A stretch of 64,000 nucleotides of DNA from Streptomyces sp. NRRL S-87 (GCF_000719335.1 NZ_JOGB01000026.1:26377-90376), one strand, 5' to 3'; counted from the stretch's first letter, positions 17,241 through 26,226 are shown. Notes: generated from the letters alone by a model not told the origin. Program-made: numbers and translations.

Positions 17241-18383
17241 ATGGCCGGAGCACGCACCGAACCGCTCGTGGCACGGATGCGCAAGGGCGTGCACCGGGCC
17301 CGCACCGCCCTGCGCCGGTCGGCGGTCGACTACTTCCGCGGCGACGCCTCCGACTGGCTCGCCCTCACCGGACTGCTGATCACCGTCCCCGCGATCACCT
17401 GCGGGACGCTGATGCTGCCCGTCTGGTTCTCGCCCTCCGCCCTCGTCCTGCCGATCGTCGCGGGCGGCCTGCTGCTGCGCCCCGCCTCCCTGCTCGGGCT
17501 CTACGCCGCCGCGGCGACCGCCCTGATCGTCGAGTCCGTCGTCCTCGGCCCGTACACGCAGGGCCCGGCCCGGGTCACCCCCGGCACCGTCCTCGTCGTG
17601 GCCGCATGCGGCTTCTTCGGCCTGGTCATCGCCCAGTTCCGCAGCCGCGTCGGGGTGCCCTGGCGGCGCGGCGGCACCATGCTCTTCGACCTGCGCGAGC
17701 GGATCCGGGTCCAGAGCAAGCTGCCCGCCCTGCCGCCCGGCTGGCACCGCGAGATGGCCCTGCGGCCGGCCGGCGGCCAGTCCTTCTCCGGCGACTTCGT
17801 CGTCGCCGCCCGCACCCACGGGGGGCGCACCCTCGAAGTCGTCCTGACCGACGTCTCCGGCAAGGGCATGGACGCCGGCTCCCGCGCCCTCCTCCTCTCC
17901 GGAGCCTTCGGAGGCCTGCTGGGCTCCCTCCCGCCCCAGGACTTCCTGCCGGCCGCCAACGGCTACCTGCTCCGCCAGGACTGGGACGAGGGCTTCGCCA
18001 CCTCCGTCCACCTCGTCCTGGACCTGGAGACCGGCGACTACGAGCTCCTCTCCGCCGGCCACCTGCCCGCGCTCCAGCTCTGCGCGGGCACCGGCCGCTG
18101 GGCGGAGAAGGCCGCCGAAGGCCCCCTCCTCGGGGTCTACGACGGCGCCGAGTTCGAGCCGGTCCGCGGCAGCCTGCGCCGCGGCGACGTCCTGATGCTC
18201 TTCACCGACGGCCTCGTCGAGACCGCCGACCGCGACATCAGCGAGGGCATCGACCGCCTCACCGGCGAGGCCGACCGCTACGTCCACTCCGGCTTCGAGG
18301 GCGCCGCCTGGCACCTGATCGAAAAGGTCGCCAAGGACGTCAACGACGACCGCGCCCTCCTCCTGATCCGCCGCTCGCCCTGA
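17241..18383 (+). CDS. Membrane-anchored PP2C/SpoIIE-type serine phosphatase
   Basis: About 380 residues. The N-terminal third has three hydrophobic segments (about residues 35-125: LALTGLLITVPAITCG, ALVLPIVAGGLLL, VLVVAACGFFGLVIA). A SpoIIE/RsbU-like PPM phosphatase domain follows, with GDFVVAART, DVSGKGMDAGS, SAGHLPALQL and LFTDGLVETAD giving the metal-binding Asp residues. Such proteins dephosphorylate anti-sigma-factor antagonists in Streptomyces; the cognate partner is not in this window. ATG 17241, with GATAGGG upstream, is chosen over ATG 17187. The 3' end lies in a 17-bp tandem repeat that contains the stop codon. Confidence 0.88.
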   Translation: MAGARTEPLVARMRKGVHRARTALRRSAVDYFRGDASDWLALTGLLITVPAITCGTLMLPVWFSPSALVLPIVAGGLLLRPASLLGLYAAAATALIVESVVLGPYTQGPARVTPGTVLVVAACGFFGLVIAQFRSRVGVPWRRGGTMLFDLRERIRVQSKLPALPPGWHREMALRPAGGQSFSGDFVVAARTHGGRTLEVVLTDVSGKGMDAGSRALLLSGAFGGLLGSLPPQDFLPAANGYLLRQDWDEGFATSVHLVLDLETGDYELLSAGHLPALQLCAGTGRWAEKAAEGPLLGVYDGAEFEPVRGSLRRGDVLMLFTDGLVETADRDISEGIDRLTGEADRYVHSGFEGAAWHLIEKVAKDVNDDRALLLIRRSP

Positions 18384-18456
18384 TCCACCGCTCCCCGCGA
18401 CCCGCGGCTCCCCCTGATCCGCCGCTCCCCCTGACCCGCCGCTGCCCCTGATCCGG
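18363..18456. repeat. Five-copy 17-bp tandem repeat spanning the PP2C gene stop
   Basis: Five head-to-tail copies of a 17-bp unit (consensus CTGATCCGCCGCTCCCC) plus a 9-nt partial copy. Copy boundaries are 18363, 18380, 18397, 18414 and 18431. The last codons and the TGA stop lie in copies 1 and 2; the rest are non-coding. Confidence 0.8.
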
Positions 18457-18520
18457 GCCGAACGGGCGAGCCCGGCCACCGGTACCGGATTGGCCCGGTC
18501 CCCCCACCCCGCACCCCGCC

Positions 18521-18526
18521 TACCGT
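18521..18526 (+). promoter_or_regulatory. -10 element of a leaderless PLP-decarboxylase transcript
   Basis: TACCGT (TAnnnT) lies 6 nt before ATG 18533, with no ribosome-binding site between. This spacing places the transcription start at or next to the start codon. Confidence 0.5.
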
Positions 18527-18532
18527 GCCCGC

Positions 18533-19924
18533 ATGGACCCCCGCCTCGCCCAGGACCTCGCCGACCTCCCCACCCTCCTCGACACCGTCCGCACGCACAC
18601 CGCGACCTACCTCGACACCCTCGCCGACCGCCCGGTCATCCCCCCGCACCGGGCCCCCGAGCCGGCCCCGCTCCCCGCCGAGGGGGAGGGCCTGGCCAAG
18701 GCCCTGGCGACCTTCGAGACCCGCTGGGCGGACCGCCTGTCGGCCAGCGCCGGCCCCCGCTACTTCGGCTTCGTCACCGGCGGCACCACCCCCGCCGCCC
18801 TCGCCGGCGACTGGCTGACCGCCGCCTACGACCAGAACCCCACCTCCGCCTACGACGACGCCGGCCGCCTCCTCGAGACCGAGACCGTCACCTGGCTGCG
18901 CGACCTCTTCGGCCTCACCGACGCCCACCGGGGCACGCTCGTCAGCGGAGCCACCCTCTCCAACACCGTCGGCCTCGCGATCGCCCGCGAGTGGCTCGGC
19001 GAGCGACGGGGGGTCGACGTGGCCGCCGACGGCGCCGCCGCCCTGGGCCCCGTACGCGTCCTGTCCGGCAGCCCGCACTCCTCCGTCGCCAAGGGCCTGT
19101 CGATGCTGGGCCTCGGCCGCAACGCGATCGTCCCCGTCCCCCTCCTCCCCGGCCGCGAGGCCGTCGACCCCGTCGCCCTCGCCGCCGCCCTCGCCGAGCA
19201 GGACGGGCCCTGTGTGGTCGTCGCCAACGCCGGCACCGTCAACACCGTCGACTTCGACGACCTGCGCGCCGTCGCCGCCCTCAAGGACCGGTACGACTTC
19301 TGGCTGCACGTCGACGCCGCCTTCGGCGCCTTCGCCGGTCTCTCGCCCGCCCACGCCCACCTCGTCGACGGCCTCGACCTCGCCGACTCCGTCTGCATCG
19401 ACCTGCACAAATGGCTCAACGTGCCCTATGACAGCGCCGTGCAGTTCACCCGCCGCCAGGACCTCCAGACCCGCGTCTTCCAGAACGCCGCCGCCTACCT
19501 CGGCCCGCTCGGCGAGCGTCCCGACCTGGTCCACCTCACCCCCGAGAACTCGCACCGGCTGCGCGCCCTGGCCGCCTGGTTCACCCTCGCCGCCTACGGC
19601 CGCGCCGGGCACCGCGATATCGTCGAGCGCAACATCGCCGGCGCCCGGGCCCTGGGGGAGGAGCTGGCCGCAGGCGGCGCCTTCCGCCTCCTGGCCCCCG
19701 TACGCCTCAACGTCGTCTGCTTCACCCTCGCCGAGGACCCGACCCCCGAGCGCCTGACCGCCCTGCGGGAGGCCGCCGCGCCCCACGCGTTCGTCACCCC
19801 GACCGTGTACGACGGAACCGCGGCGCTGCGGGCGGCGTTCTCCAACTGGCGGACCACCGACGACGACGTACGGCTGACCGCGCGCGCCCTGCACGACGCG
19901 GCCGCCGCACTGGAGCCCGCCTGA
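18533..19924 (+). CDS. PLP-dependent group II decarboxylase-family protein
   Basis: 463 residues, fold type I PLP enzyme related to aromatic-amino-acid/glutamate decarboxylases. Seen: GPRYFGFVTGGTTPAA (substrate-proximal), GTLVSGATLSNTVGL, HSSVAKGLSMLG, HVDAAFGAF (the Asp that contacts the pyridine ring) and the PLP-lysine motif DLHKWLNVPYDS. The substrate, an amino acid or related amine precursor, cannot be assigned. No ribosome-binding site is evident; a -10-like hexamer 6 nt before the ATG suggests a leaderless mRNA. The HD-domain gene follows after 56 bp. Confidence 0.87.
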   Translation: MDPRLAQDLADLPTLLDTVRTHTATYLDTLADRPVIPPHRAPEPAPLPAEGEGLAKALATFETRWADRLSASAGPRYFGFVTGGTTPAALAGDWLTAAYDQNPTSAYDDAGRLLETETVTWLRDLFGLTDAHRGTLVSGATLSNTVGLAIAREWLGERRGVDVAADGAAALGPVRVLSGSPHSSVAKGLSMLGLGRNAIVPVPLLPGREAVDPVALAAALAEQDGPCVVVANAGTVNTVDFDDLRAVAALKDRYDFWLHVDAAFGAFAGLSPAHAHLVDGLDLADSVCIDLHKWLNVPYDSAVQFTRRQDLQTRVFQNAAAYLGPLGERPDLVHLTPENSHRLRALAAWFTLAAYGRAGHRDIVERNIAGARALGEELAAGGAFRLLAPVRLNVVCFTLAEDPTPERLTALREAAAPHAFVTPTVYDGTAALRAAFSNWRTTDDDVRLTARALHDAAAALEPA

Positions 19925-19980
19925 CCGGCACCGGGCCCGGCCGGGACGGGCCCGCCCGAGGGAAGGGACCAGCACCGACC

Positions 19981-20469
19981 ATGACCACCGACGCGACCGC
20001 GGACCCCGCGGCGGACGACGCCCGCCTGACCCTCGCCGAGGTCGAGCGGATCGCCCGCGCGGCGCACGAGGGCCAGACCGACAAGGCGGGCCGCCCGTAC
20101 GCCGAGCACCTCGCGGCCGTCGCCGCCGGGGTGCGCGAGCGCGGCGGCACCGAGGAACAGCAGGCGGCGGCCTGGCTGCACGACGCCGTCGAGGACGCGG
20201 CGCTCAGTCCCGAGTGGCTGGAATCAGCCGCCCTCCCGGACGAGGTGAAGGCCATGGTCCTGGCCGTCACCAAGCGGCCGGGGGAGCCCGTCGAGGAGTA
20301 CGCCGCCCGCATCCTGGCGACTCCCGGCGCGCTGCTCGTCAAGGAGGCGGACCTCGCCCACAACGCGGACCCCGCCAGGCTCGCCGTCCTCGACGGGGCC
20401 ACCCGCGACCGGCTGGCGGCGAAGTACGCGGGGGTCCGCGCCCTCCTCGGCCTGACCGGGGCCCCGTAA
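19981..20469 (+). CDS. Small HD-domain phosphohydrolase, ppGpp-hydrolase (MESH1/SpoT)-like
   Basis: 162 residues made of a single HD domain. The pattern ARAAHEGQTDKAGRPYAEH, WLHDAVEDA and LVKEADLAHN matches the hydrolase half of RelA/SpoT and MESH1: the His, the HD pair, the ED pair and the distal Asp-x-x-x-Asn-type ligand. No synthetase, TGS or ACT domain is present. A small alarmone hydrolase is the best guess; other nucleotide substrates are possible. It follows the PLP enzyme closely. Confidence 0.78.
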   Translation: MTTDATADPAADDARLTLAEVERIARAAHEGQTDKAGRPYAEHLAAVAAGVRERGGTEEQQAAAWLHDAVEDAALSPEWLESAALPDEVKAMVLAVTKRPGEPVEEYAARILATPGALLVKEADLAHNADPARLAVLDGATRDRLAAKYAGVRALLGLTGAP

Positions 20470-20656
20470 AGGCTCCGCCGGACCCGCCGTCCGACCGAAA
20501 TATGCCCCCTGCACGGGCAGTTGGCCGGAATCAATCGCCGACGATTCGTCACGGGGCGGATAGCACCCCTCACTTGGTGGCACGATTGAGGGCATGGGGG
20601 TGTGCGCGGCCGTATGCCCCGGGCCGACCAGGGACGACCGAGGGGTGTGATGAGTA

Positions 20657-20851
20657 ATGGCCATTTCGCTGTCAGTGGTGGTTCTGCTGGCGATCATCAT
20701 GGTGGTGCTGATCAGAGGCGGGAACCTGAAAGCCGGGCCCGCCGTCGTCGCGGTCCTGTTCGGCTTCTTCCTGGCCTCCAGCTCGATCGCCGGCGACGTC
20801 AACGCCTTCCTGACGTCCCTGGCCCAGACGATCTCCGGCATCAAGCTCTGA
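20657..20851 (+). CDS. Small hypothetical membrane protein
   Basis: 64 residues with two hydrophobic segments (SLSVVVLLAIIMVVLI and AGPAVVAVLFGFFLASS) joined by a short basic turn (RGGNLKAG), ending TSLAQTISGIKL. A hairpin topology in the membrane is likely. GAGGGGTG lies upstream of ATG 20657. No family function is known to me. It is followed by a perfect 16-bp terminator, which supports it as a real transcription unit. Confidence 0.65.
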   Translation: MAISLSVVVLLAIIMVVLIRGGNLKAGPAVVAVLFGFFLASSSIAGDVNAFLTSLAQTISGIKL

Positions 20852-20916
20852 CGGCGTGCAGCGGCCCGAGCCGCCCCGCGCGGCCCCGCCCGCCCACCGC
20901 ACCCGCGCACGAACGC

Positions 20917-20950
20917 GAGGAGCCGGTCCCCCTGGGGGGACCGGCTCCTC
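20917..20950. terminator. Bidirectional terminator of the small membrane gene and tRNA-Gly
   Basis: A perfect 16-bp stem (GAGGAGCCGGTCCCCC and complement) with a minimal loop. It lies 65 nt beyond the 20657 gene stop and 12 nt beyond the 3' end of the minus-strand tRNA-Gly. Confidence 0.8.
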
Positions 20951-20961
20951 GGCGTATGCAG

Positions 20962-21032
20962 AGCGGGCGACGGGAATCGAACCCGCGTAGCTAGTTTGGA
21001 AGACTAGGGCTCTACCATTGAGCTACGCCCGC
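20962..21032 (-). tRNA. tRNA-Gly (anticodon TCC)
   Basis: Read on the minus strand: a 7-bp acceptor stem (GCGGGCG / CGCCCGC), anticodon stem CTAGT/ACTAG with loop CTTCCAA giving TCC, a T-arm with GGTTCGATTCC and discriminator T (as usual for tRNA-Gly). No CCA is encoded. 71 nt. Confidence 0.95.
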
Positions 21033-21208
21033 AAGCGGTGCACGCAGGTCACGGAGACCGTGGCACGCAGAGCATCCTAGCGGGTCGGCGCCCCGCGGTG
21101 CACACCGCATTCCCCGCGGCGACCGGCCCCGGCGCGTACCGGCCGTTCCGTGCCGCGAAACGCGCGCGTCGGACCGTCTCCGGGCATGTACCCTACGTGT
21201 CGCACCGA

Positions 21209-21285
21209 CGGGGTGTGGCGCAGCTTGGTAGCGCGTCCGCTTTGGGAGCGGAAGGTCGTCGGTTCGAATCCGGCCACCCCGACCA
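21209..21285 (+). tRNA. tRNA-Pro (anticodon TGG)
   Basis: A 7-bp acceptor stem (CGGGGTG / CACCCCG), anticodon stem TCCGC/GCGGA with loop TTTGGGA giving TGG, a T-arm with GGTTCGAATCC, discriminator A and an encoded CCA. 77 nt including CCA. It lies upstream of tig, as in other Streptomyces. Confidence 0.96.
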
Positions 21286-21302
21286 GTACGGCCCGCGCCC
21301 CG

Positions 21303-21393
21303 CGCGCGCGAGACGCCATGATCCGCGCGCCCGAGACCGCATGATCCGCGCGCCCGAGACGGCGTGATCCGCGCGCCGCTCGCCATGATCGCG
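21303..21393. repeat. 23-bp tandem repeat directly after tRNA-Pro
   Basis: Two full copies (21318-21340 and 21341-21363) of a 23-bp unit beginning ATGATCCGCGCGCCCGAGAC, flanked by degenerate partial copies on both sides. It sits 33 nt past the tRNA 3' end. Confidence 0.7.
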
Positions 21394-21424
21394 TTGTCGG
21401 CTGACTCCACCGTGCGGTTACTAT
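21394..21424 (+). promoter_or_regulatory. Candidate tig promoter
   Basis: TTGTCG, a 19-nt spacer, then TACTAT, about 105 nt upstream of the tig GTG. The -10 is a good TAnnnT match; the spacing is slightly long. Confidence 0.4.
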
Positions 21425-21528
21425 GCAAGCTGCGTGCCCGTGTGTCTGATGTGCCGGGCCCGATCCGCTGATCCGCGACCACGCAGCATCGGCAGAACCC
21501 CAGAAGTCAGCCACAAGGAGACCGAACC

Positions 21529-22911
21529 GTGAAGAGCGCCGTGGAGACCCTGAACCCGACCCGGGTTCGGCTCACTGTCGAGGTGCCCTTCGAGGAGCTC
21601 AAGGACAGCCTCGACGCGGCGTACAAGAAGATCAACCAGCAGGTCACGGTCAAGGGCTTCCGCAAGGGCAAGATCCCGGCCCGGGTCATCGACCAGCGCT
21701 TCGGCCGCGGTGCCGTCCTGGAGGAGGCCGTCAACGACGCGCTTCCGAAGTTCTACACCGCCGCCGTCAACGAGGCCGACCTGAACCCGCTGGGTCAGCC
21801 CGACGTCGACATCACCGAGCTGAAGGACGGCGAGACGCTGAACTTCACCGCCGAGGTCGACGTCCGCCCGACCATCGAGATCCCGGACTACTCCGGCATC
21901 GAGGTCGAGGTCGACGCGGTCGAGGTCACCGACGAGGACGTCGAGAAGTCGGTCGAGCAGCTGCGCAACCGCTTCGCCTCCACCAACCCGGTCGAGCGCG
22001 CCGCCGCCGAGGGCGACGTCGTCACGATCGACCTCGAGGCCAAGGTCGAGGGCGAGGTGCTGCCCGACGGCGTCGCCTCCGGCGTCTCCTACACCATCGG
22101 CTCGGGCGAGCTGCTCGACGGCATCGACGAGGCCGTCACGGGCCTGGAGGCCGGTGGCGAGGCCACCTTCACCTCCCAGCTGAAGGGCGGCTCCGCCGAG
22201 GGCAAGGACGCCGAGGTCACCGTCAAGGTCACCCAGGTCGCCGCCCGTGAGCTCCCGGAGCTGGACGACGAGTTCGCCCAGCTGGCGAGCGAGTTCGACA
22301 CCCTCGAGGACCTGAAGGCCGACAGCCGTACGCGCCTCGAGAACATGAAGCAGTACGACCAGGCCACCCAGGCCCAGGAGCGCGTGCTCGAGAAGCTGCT
22401 CGAGCTGGTCGAGGTCCCGATCCCCGAGAAGCTGCTCGAGGACGAGATCAACACCCGCAAGCACAACCTGGAGCACCACCAGCTCGGCCAGATGGGCCTG
22501 ACGCTCGAGAAGTACCTCGAGTTCCAGGGCAAGACGGTCGAGGAGTTCGACGCCGAGACCAAGGAAGCCGCGGTCAAGGGCATCAAGACGCAGTTCGTCC
22601 TCGACGAGCTCGTCAACAAGGAGAAGCTGAACGTGAACCAGGAGGAGCTCACCGAGCACCTCATGCGTCGCGCCGCCTCCTCCGGCATGTCCCCCGACCA
22701 GTTCGCCCAGGCCGTCGTCGAGGGCGGCCAGGTCCCGATGCTGGTCGGCGAGGTCGCCCGCGGCAAGGCCCTCGCGGTCGTCGTGGAGGCCGCCAAGGTC
22801 ACCGACACCAACGGCAACGAGGTCGACCTGTCCGACGAGGACGAGGAAGAGATCGCCGAGAACGTCGTCGAGGCCGCCGAGGGCGCTGCCGACGAGGACG
22901 AGGCCAAGTAA
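21529..22911 (+). CDS. tig: Trigger factor, ribosome-associated chaperone and prolyl isomerase
   Basis: 460 residues. Binds the ribosome near the exit tunnel and shields nascent chains. Domains in order: N-terminal ribosome-binding domain with the signature [12 protein letters not shown] (about residues 43-54), a central FKBP-type PPIase domain (about 150-240), a C-terminal helical chaperone domain, and an acidic tail ([14 protein letters not shown]) typical of actinobacterial forms. GTG 21529 has AAGGAG 8 nt upstream. It precedes the clpP operon, as in most bacteria, but has its own strong terminator. Confidence 0.96.
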   Translation: MKSAVETLNPTRVRLTVEVPFEELKDSLDAAYKKINQQVTVKGFRKGKIPARVIDQRFGRGAVLEEAVNDALPKFYTAAVNEADLNPLGQPDVDITELKDGETLNFTAEVDVRPTIEIPDYSGIEVEVDAVEVTDEDVEKSVEQLRNRFASTNPVERAAAEGDVVTIDLEAKVEGEVLPDGVASGVSYTIGSGELLDGIDEAVTGLEAGGEATFTSQLKGGSAEGKDAEVTVKVTQVAARELPELDDEFAQLASEFDTLEDLKADSRTRLENMKQYDQATQAQERVLEKLLELVEVPIPEKLLEDEINTRKHNLEHHQLGQMGLTLEKYLEFQGKTVEEFDAETKEAAVKGIKTQFVLDELVNKEKLNVNQEELTEHLMRRAASSGMSPDQFAQAVVEGGQVPMLVGEVARGKALAVVVEAAKVTDTNGNEVDLSDEDEEEIAENVVEAAEGAADEDEAK

Positions 22912-22968
22912 GGCCCCTCGGGCCCGACCAGGCCACGGGGCCGCCCGCGGCCCCGCGCAAGCCCGTAC

Positions 22969-23002
22969 GGAGGGCCCGGACGCAACCGCGTCCGGGCCCT
23001 CC
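22969..23002 (+). terminator. Terminator of tig
   Basis: A perfect 15-bp stem (GGAGGGCCCGGACGC and complement) with an AACC loop, 58 nt after the tig stop. Confidence 0.8.
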
Positions 23003-23338
23003 GGCGTACCCGGGCGCGGGCCCTCCGCCGCCCCCTGCTGCCGCCCCTCCGTCGCCCCTGGCCCCGACCCCTCCGCCGCCCCCGCTGCCGTCCCTCCGCC
23101 GCGCCTGCCGCCGCCCCTTCCGCCGGCCGCTCCGCGGGCCCCGCGGAGGGCCCTGGCACGGGCTGTGCGGCGCCCGCGCGGGGGCCCCGGGCACCTTGCG
23201 CTCCCAGCGAACAGTTGGGGAAGCGGGATGGCGTTGTCCGACCTGCGCGTTAGGGTCCATGAATACGAGGGCACTGCCCTCTGAACGAGACGCTGAGACG
23301 GCCCGGTCCGGGGCCGTCGGAGACGAGCAGGTGGATAC
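23003..23338. other. 336-bp intergenic region upstream of clpP1
   Basis: Contains a C-rich low-complexity tract (about 23009-23130) made of CCCCTCCGCC-like units, then a less biased segment (about 23195-23338) with a ClgR-like operator (23199-23212) and a -10-like hexamer (TAGGGT, 23251). I see no credible coding sequence; the open frames through the C-rich tract are compositional. Confidence 0.7.
23199..23212 (-). promoter_or_regulatory. ClgR operator candidate upstream of clpP1P2
   Basis: On the minus strand this reads GTTCGC-N5-GCG, the operator reported for the Streptomyces Clp/Lon activator ClgR. It ends 39 bp upstream of a -10-like TAGGGT (23251-23256), a position suited to an activator, and 127 bp before the clpP1 start. 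Confidence 0.55.
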
Positions 23339-23956
23339 GTGACGAATCTGATGCCTTATCTCGCCGGTGAGCCGTCCATCGGTGGTGGCCTCGGCGACCA
23401 TGTCTACAACCGGCTGCTCAACGAGCGGATCATCTTCCTCGGCCAGCAGGTCGACGACGACATCGCCAACAAGATCACGGCTCAGATGCTCCTCCTCGCG
23501 GCCGAGCCCGACAAGGACATCTACCTGTACATCAACAGCCCCGGCGGCTCCGTGACCGCGGGCATGGCCGTCTACGACACCATGCAGTACATCCCGAACG
23601 ACGTGGTCACCATCGGCATGGGCATGGCCGCCTCCATGGGCCAGTTCCTGCTGACCGGCGGCACCCCGGGCAAGCGCTTCGCCCTGCCCAACACCGACAT
23701 CCTGATGCACCAGGGTTCGGCCGGCATCGGCGGCACCGCCTCCGACATCAAGATCCAGGCCCAGTACCTGCTGCGCACCAAGCAGCGCATGGCCGAGATC
23801 ACCGCGCACCACTCGGGCCAGACCGTCGAGGCGATCATCCGCGACGGCGACCGCGACCGCTGGTTCACCGCCGAGGAGGCCAAGGACTACGGCCTCATCG
23901 ACGAGATCATCTCTGCCGCGTCCAACGTGCCGGGCGGCGGCGGCACCGGGGCCTGA
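23339..23956 (+). CDS. clpP1: ATP-dependent Clp protease proteolytic subunit ClpP1
   Basis: 205 residues, barrel-forming serine peptidase subunit of the Clp protease. Catalytic triad seen: Ser99 in GMAASMGQF, His124 in ILMHQG and Asp173 in [21 protein letters not shown] is also conserved. In Streptomyces ClpP1 and ClpP2 act with ClpX or ClpC in development and protein turnover. GTG 23339 follows AGGTGG. clpP2 lies 86 bp downstream, so the two form an operon; a ClgR operator candidate lies upstream. Confidence 0.96.
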   Translation: MTNLMPYLAGEPSIGGGLGDHVYNRLLNERIIFLGQQVDDDIANKITAQMLLLAAEPDKDIYLYINSPGGSVTAGMAVYDTMQYIPNDVVTIGMGMAASMGQFLLTGGTPGKRFALPNTDILMHQGSAGIGGTASDIKIQAQYLLRTKQRMAEITAHHSGQTVEAIIRDGDRDRWFTAEEAKDYGLIDEIISAASNVPGGGGTGA

Positions 23957-24042
23957 TCCGGCAGGCCCGCAGCCCGTACGGACCCGGTCCGTACGGCAGC
24001 CCAGCCGACACAGCCCGCAGCCACAGGCACAACGCCACCAGG

Positions 24043-24711
24043 ATGGTGAACACCCAGATGCAGAACAACCTCTCCGCGAGCGGCCTCTACACCGGCGCGC
24101 AGGTGGACAACCGGTACGTCGTCCCGCGCTTCGTCGAGCGCACCTCGCAGGGCATCCGCGAGTACGACCCGTACGCGAAGCTGTTCGAAGAGCGCGTGAT
24201 CTTCCTCGGCGTCCAGATCGACGACGCCTCCGCCAACGACGTCATGGCCCAGCTGCTGTGCCTGGAGTCGATGGACCCCGACCGCGACATCTCGATCTAC
24301 ATCAACAGCCCGGGCGGCTCCTTCACCGCCCTCACGGCCATCTACGACACGATGCAGTTCGTGAAGCCGGACATCCAGACGGTCTGCATGGGCCAGGCCG
24401 CCTCCGCCGCCGCCGTCCTGCTCGCCGCCGGTACGCCCGGCAAGCGCATGGCCCTGCCGAACGCCCGCGTGCTGATCCACCAGCCGTCCGGCGGCACCGG
24501 CCGCGAGCAGCTCTCCGACCTGGAGATCGCGGCCAACGAGATCCTGCGCATGCGTGACCAGCTGGAGTCCATGCTGGCCAAGCACTCCTCGACCCCGATC
24601 GAGAAGATCCGCGAGGACATCGAGCGCGACAAGATCCTCACCGCCGAGGACGCGCTGGCCTACGGCCTGATCGACCAGATCATCTCCACCCGGAAGATGA
24701 ACAACGTCTGA
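24043..24711 (+). CDS. clpP2: ATP-dependent Clp protease proteolytic subunit ClpP2
   Basis: 222 residues. Triad: Ser121 in GQAASAAAV, His146 in LIHQPS and Asp196 in [22 protein letters not shown] is conserved. The N-terminus is uncertain: ATG 24043, GTG 24046 and ATG 24058 are all in frame, and CCAGG lies right against the first. Actinobacterial ClpP2 has a propeptide here that is processed, so the exact start matters little for the mature enzyme. Second gene of the clpP1P2 operon. Confidence 0.95.
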   Translation: MVNTQMQNNLSASGLYTGAQVDNRYVVPRFVERTSQGIREYDPYAKLFEERVIFLGVQIDDASANDVMAQLLCLESMDPDRDISIYINSPGGSFTALTAIYDTMQFVKPDIQTVCMGQAASAAAVLLAAGTPGKRMALPNARVLIHQPSGGTGREQLSDLEIAANEILRMRDQLESMLAKHSSTPIEKIREDIERDKILTAEDALAYGLIDQIISTRKMNNV

Positions 24712-24721
24712 TCCTTGCGGT

Positions 24722-24771
24722 CCCTTGACGCGGTCCGCTCGCCCTTCCGGCGATGTGAACCGCGTCAAGGG
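24722..24771 (+). repeat. 13-bp inverted repeat between clpP2 and clpX
   Basis: CCCTTGACGCGGT (24722-24734) pairs perfectly with ACCGCGTCAAGGG (24759-24771) across a 24-nt loop. It starts 11 nt after the clpP2 stop. It could be a terminator or attenuator that uncouples clpX, or an operator; the right arm is followed by GGCCCC, not T residues. Confidence 0.55.
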
Positions 24772-24863
24772 GGCCCCGAGATGGGGTCCCGGCAAGGTAC
24801 CGTCGGATATGAGGCACCAGGAGCGCTGAACCAGGCGTCTCCCAGGCGAAGGGGAAGCACCTC

Positions 24864-26150
24864 GTGGCACGCATCGGTGACGGCGGCGACCTGCTCAAGT
24901 GCTCGTTCTGCGGAAAGAGCCAGAAGCAGGTGAAGAAGCTCATCGCAGGCCCCGGTGTGTACATCTGCGACGAGTGCATCGACCTCTGCAACGAGATCAT
25001 CGAAGAGGAGCTCGCGGAGACCAGCGAGGTGCGGTGGGAGGAACTCCCCAAGCCGCGCGAGATCTACGAGTTCCTGGAGAGCTACGTCGTCGGGCAGGAG
25101 CCCGCGAAGAAGGCGCTCTCCGTCGCTGTGTACAACCACTACAAGCGCGTCCAGGCCGGCGAGAACGGCGGCGCGCAGGGACGTGACGACGCCATCGAGC
25201 TCGCCAAGTCCAACATCCTCCTGCTCGGCCCCACCGGCTCGGGCAAGACCCTGCTGGCCCAGACGCTGGCCCGCATGCTGAACGTCCCGTTCGCGATCGC
25301 CGACGCCACCGCGCTGACGGAGGCCGGCTACGTGGGCGAGGACGTCGAGAACATCCTGCTGAAGCTGATCCAGGCGGCCGACTACGACGTCAAGAAGGCC
25401 GAGACCGGGATCATCTACATCGACGAGATCGACAAGGTCGCCCGCAAGAGCGAGAACCCGTCGATCACGCGCGACGTGTCGGGCGAGGGCGTCCAGCAGG
25501 CGCTCCTGAAGATCCTCGAGGGGACCACCGCCTCGGTCCCGCCCCAGGGCGGCCGCAAGCACCCCCACCAGGAGTTCATCCAGATCGACACGACCAACGT
25601 GCTCTTCATCGTGGGCGGCGCCTTCGCCGGCCTCGAGAAGATCATCGAGGCGCGGGCGGGCGCGAAGGGCATCGGCTTCGGTGCCACGATCCGCTCGAAG
25701 CGGGAGATCGAGGCCAGCGACCAGTTCCAGGAGGTCATGCCGGAGGACCTGGTGAAGTTCGGGATGATCCCGGAGTTCATCGGCCGTCTGCCCGTCATCA
25801 CCTCGGTCCACAACCTGGACCGCGAGGCGCTGCTCCAGATCCTCGTCGAGCCGCGCAACGCCCTGGTCAAGCAGTACCAGCGCCTCTTCGAACTCGACGG
25901 CGTGGAGCTGGACTTCGAGCGCGAGGCGCTCGAAGCCATCGCCGACCAGGCCATCCTCCGCCAGACCGGCGCGCGCGGCCTGCGCGCCATCATGGAGGAG
26001 GTCCTCATGTCGGTGATGTACGAGGTCCCGTCCCGCAAGGACGTCGCCCGCGTGGTCATCACCGCCGACGTGGTCCGCTCCAACGTCAACCCGACCCTCG
26101 TGCCCCGCATCGTCCCCAAGGACCAGGGCCCGCACGAGAAGTCGGCGTAA
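24864..26150 (+). CDS. clpX: ATP-dependent Clp protease ATP-binding subunit ClpX
   Basis: 428 residues. AAA+ unfoldase that feeds substrates to ClpP. An N-terminal C4 zinc finger (Cys13, Cys16, Cys35, Cys38), Walker A GPTGSGKT at about residue 122, Walker B IIYIDEID, the pore loop GYVGED and the ClpP-binding IGFGA loop are all present. GTG start. It lies 152 bp downstream of clpP2 with an inverted repeat between, so it may have its own promoter. A bidirectional terminator follows. Confidence 0.97.
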   Translation: MARIGDGGDLLKCSFCGKSQKQVKKLIAGPGVYICDECIDLCNEIIEEELAETSEVRWEELPKPREIYEFLESYVVGQEPAKKALSVAVYNHYKRVQAGENGGAQGRDDAIELAKSNILLLGPTGSGKTLLAQTLARMLNVPFAIADATALTEAGYVGEDVENILLKLIQAADYDVKKAETGIIYIDEIDKVARKSENPSITRDVSGEGVQQALLKILEGTTASVPPQGGRKHPHQEFIQIDTTNVLFIVGGAFAGLEKIIEARAGAKGIGFGATIRSKREIEASDQFQEVMPEDLVKFGMIPEFIGRLPVITSVHNLDREALLQILVEPRNALVKQYQRLFELDGVELDFEREALEAIADQAILRQTGARGLRAIMEEVLMSVMYEVPSRKDVARVVITADVVRSNVNPTLVPRIVPKDQGPHEKSA

Positions 26151-26168
26151 CCGGCACCCGCACGAACC

Positions 26169-26208
26169 CCGAAGGGGCGCCCCCGGACCACCGGGAGCGC
26201 CCCTTCGG
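26169..26208. terminator. Bidirectional terminator downstream of clpX
   Basis: CCGAAGGGGCGC pairs with GCGCCCCTTCGG; CCCGG/CCGGG inside extends the stem. It lies between the convergent clpX and 26227-27213 genes. Confidence 0.75.
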
Positions 26209-26226
26209 CGTTGACCGCGCCGGCCG

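Noticed and set aside
21209..21393. Integrative element attachment site at tRNA-Pro
   Set aside because: No integrase and no second copy of the tRNA 3' end in the window; only a short tandem repeat is present.
23009..23160. C-rich tract before clpP1 as a small proline-rich gene
   Set aside because: No start with a ribosome-binding site and no family resemblance; it is low-complexity sequence following the tig terminator.
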